DNA of 64,000 nt from the NCBI RefSeq assembly GCF_030345705.1, contig NZ_JAUASW010000001.1, positions 2,914,001-2,978,000 on the forward strand, written 5' to 3'. Positions 62,684-64,000 of the stretch are shown here, in pieces (the stretch's first letter is position 1; each line of letters opens with the position of its first letter). Made by a program: the position numbers and the translations under genes. The notes beneath the pieces are model-generated. The model was not told where the DNA came from. It saw nothing but the letters and a program-made list of their open reading frames with translations, and ran no database searches. This stretch comes from Pelomonas sp. SE-A7. Lineage in GTDB: Bacteria > Pseudomonadota > Gammaproteobacteria > Burkholderiales > Burkholderiaceae_C.

Positions 62684-64000
62684 ATGAAATCCCTGCACGA
62701 AATGGGCGTGGCCGAGCTGGGCCGCGCCCTGCGCGAACGCCAGGTCTCCAGCCGCGAACTGACCCAGACCCTGCTGGCCCGGGTCCAGTCCAACGAGGCG
62801 CTGGGCGCCTTCCTCCACATCGACGCCGAGGCCGCCCTGGCCCGCGCCGCCGCCGCCGACGCCATGCTGGCCGCTGGCGAGGCCGGCGCCCTGATCGGCA
62901 TTCCGATGGCCCACAAGGACATCTACGTCACGGCCGACATGCCCACCACGGCCGGCTCCAGGATCCTGGAGAGCTACCGCAGCCCCTTCGACGCCACCGT
63001 CGTCGCCCGGCTGAACGAGGCCGGCACGGTCTCGCTGGGCAAGCTGAACTGCGACGAGTTCGCCATGGGCTCGGCCAACGAGAACTCGGCCTACGGCCCG
63101 GCCCACAACCCCTGGGACCGCTCGCGCGTGCCGGGCGGCTCCTCGGGCGGATCGGCCGTGGCGGTGTCGGCCCGTCTGGTACCCGCCTCCACCGGCACCG
63201 ACACCGGCGGCTCGATCCGCCAGCCGGCCAGCTTCTGCGGCATCACCGGCATCAAGCCGACCTACGGCGTCTGCAGCCGCTACGGCATGATCGCCTTCGC
63301 CTCCAGCTTGGACCAGGCCGGCCCCATGGCCCGCTCGGCCGAGGACTGCGCCCTGCTGCTGTCCGCCATGAGCGGCTTCGACGAACGCGATGCCACCAGC
63401 ATCAATCAGCCGCCGCAGGACTTCCATGCGCAGATGCTGCAAGCGCGTGAAGGCGCCACCGCAGCCCAGCCCTTGAAGGGCCTGCGCATCGGCGTGGCCG
63501 CCGAGTTCTTCCCTCAGGGCCTGTCCAGCGACGTGAACGCCGCCGTGCGCCAGGGCCTGGCCGAACTGGAGAAGCTGGGCGCCACCCTGGTGGACGTCAG
63601 CCTGCCGCGCACCGAGCTGGCCATTCCCGTCTACTACATCATTGCCCCGGCCGAGGCCAGCTCCAACCTGAGCCGCTTCGACGGCGTGCGCTTCGGCCAC
63701 CGCGCCAAGCAGTACGGCGACCTGCTGGACATGTACAAGAAGACCCGCGCCGAAGGCTTCGGCCCCGAGGTCAAGCGCCGGATCATGATCGGCACCTACG
63801 TGCTCTCGCACGGCTACTACGACGCCTACTACCTGCAGGCCCAGAAGCTGCGCCGCATGATTGCCGACGACTTCCAGCAGGCCTTCGCGCAATGCGACCT
63901 GATCGCCGGCCCGGTGGCCCCGAGCGTGGCCTGGAAGGCCGGCGAGGGCGCGGACGATCCGGTCAAGGCCTACCTTGCCGACATCTTCACCCTGCCCGGT
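62684..64000 (+). CDS. gatA: Aspartyl/glutamyl-tRNA amidotransferase subunit A, 5' part
   Basis: The first 439 codons; the gene runs off the right edge (family length about 490). The amidase signature is complete: catalytic Lys in GIPMAHKDIYVTA, GSSGGSAVAVSARLVPASTGTDTGGSIRQPASFCG with cis-Ser and nucleophile Ser, and GIKPTYGVCSRYGMIAFASSLDQAGPMARSAEDCALLL. It lies 23 bases after gatC with ribosome site AGAAGAAG. It supplies ammonia-dependent amidation of mischarged tRNA. Confidence 0.97.
   Translation, partial: MKSLHEMGVAELGRALRERQVSSRELTQTLLARVQSNEALGAFLHIDAEAALARAAAADAMLAAGEAGALIGIPMAHKDIYVTADMPTTAGSRILESYRSPFDATVVARLNEAGTVSLGKLNCDEFAMGSANENSAYGPAHNPWDRSRVPGGSSGGSAVAVSARLVPASTGTDTGGSIRQPASFCGITGIKPTYGVCSRYGMIAFASSLDQAGPMARSAEDCALLLSAMSGFDERDATSINQPPQDFHAQMLQAREGATAAQPLKGLRIGVAAEFFPQGLSSDVNAAVRQGLAELEKLGATLVDVSLPRTELAIPVYYIIAPAEASSNLSRFDGVRFGHRAKQYGDLLDMYKKTRAEGFGPEVKRRIMIGTYVLSHGYYDAYYLQAQKLRRMIADDFQQAFAQCDLIAGPVAPSVAWKAGEGADDPVKAYLADIFTLPG

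Overview
The window is a stretch of high-GC chromosome with dense, operon-like coding and no rRNA, tRNA, insertion sequence, prophage or CRISPR array that I can recognise. Gene content and order point to a betaproteobacterium of the order Burkholderiales, probably near the Rubrivivax/Roseateles/Sphaerotilaceae group. Supporting signs are mreB-mreC-mreD-mrdA-rodA next to gatC-gatA, recA-recX near sucC-sucD and paired TerC genes, a pilA with a PglL-type ligase, and two PEP-CTERM proteins, one with the MHFG motif. This placement is inferred from gene content, not from alignment.

Layout. 1-1498: the 5' part of a secreted subtilase and a PEP-CTERM protein. 1720-10782: a ten-gene minus-strand operon for a type II secretion/type IV pilus-like machine, in the order GspG, GspF, GspE, a PilM/PilN (GspL)-like protein, a PilO-like protein, a PilP/GspC-like protein, a secretin, then three minor pseudopilins. 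10950-14791: a DUF4287/DUF5655 protein, an SRPBCC/ArsR pair with a candidate operator, an AraC regulator and a divergent cytochrome P450. 14792-17194: an aspartyl protease-TPR protein and ssb. 17330-19946: a LytS/LytTR two-component system with a DUF2807 protein. 19957-24731: GAF-GGDEF, recQ and a chemoreceptor. 24755-26841: three small secreted paralogues carrying a duplicated LxRVxVxG motif, flanking a periplasmic binding-like protein. 27060-33370: uvrA, an MHFG-type PEP-CTERM protein, an HCCA isomerase, a SWIB protein with a histone-H1-like tail, and a flavin hydroxy-acid oxidase. 33370-37295: iron uptake (PiuC, TonB-dependent receptor, TonB) with a Fur-box-like site.

37372-45018: a small membrane protein, an M48 protease, moaC, then PglL-like ligase, EptA-like transferase and pilA, with a sigma-54 promoter and two TGACA-N5-TGTCA palindromes upstream of pilA, followed by a cyclic-nucleotide phosphodiesterase-like hydrolase. 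45161-49194: FHA protein, PPM phosphatase, Ser/Thr kinase and two TerC proteins. 49329-53931: sucD, sucC, DUF2889, recX with an unusual insert, and recA with a LexA box. 54009-56254: a TctD/TctE-like two-component system. 56245-62067: rodA, mrdA, mreD, mreC and mreB (shape and elongation). 62361-64000: gatC and the 5' part of gatA.

The accessory points most worth following are the pseudopilus operon beside the PEP-CTERM/subtilase pair, the duplicated-motif small-protein family, the pilin-modification locus, the kinase/phosphatase/FHA/TerC block and the RecX insertion. Most of the rest is conserved housekeeping.
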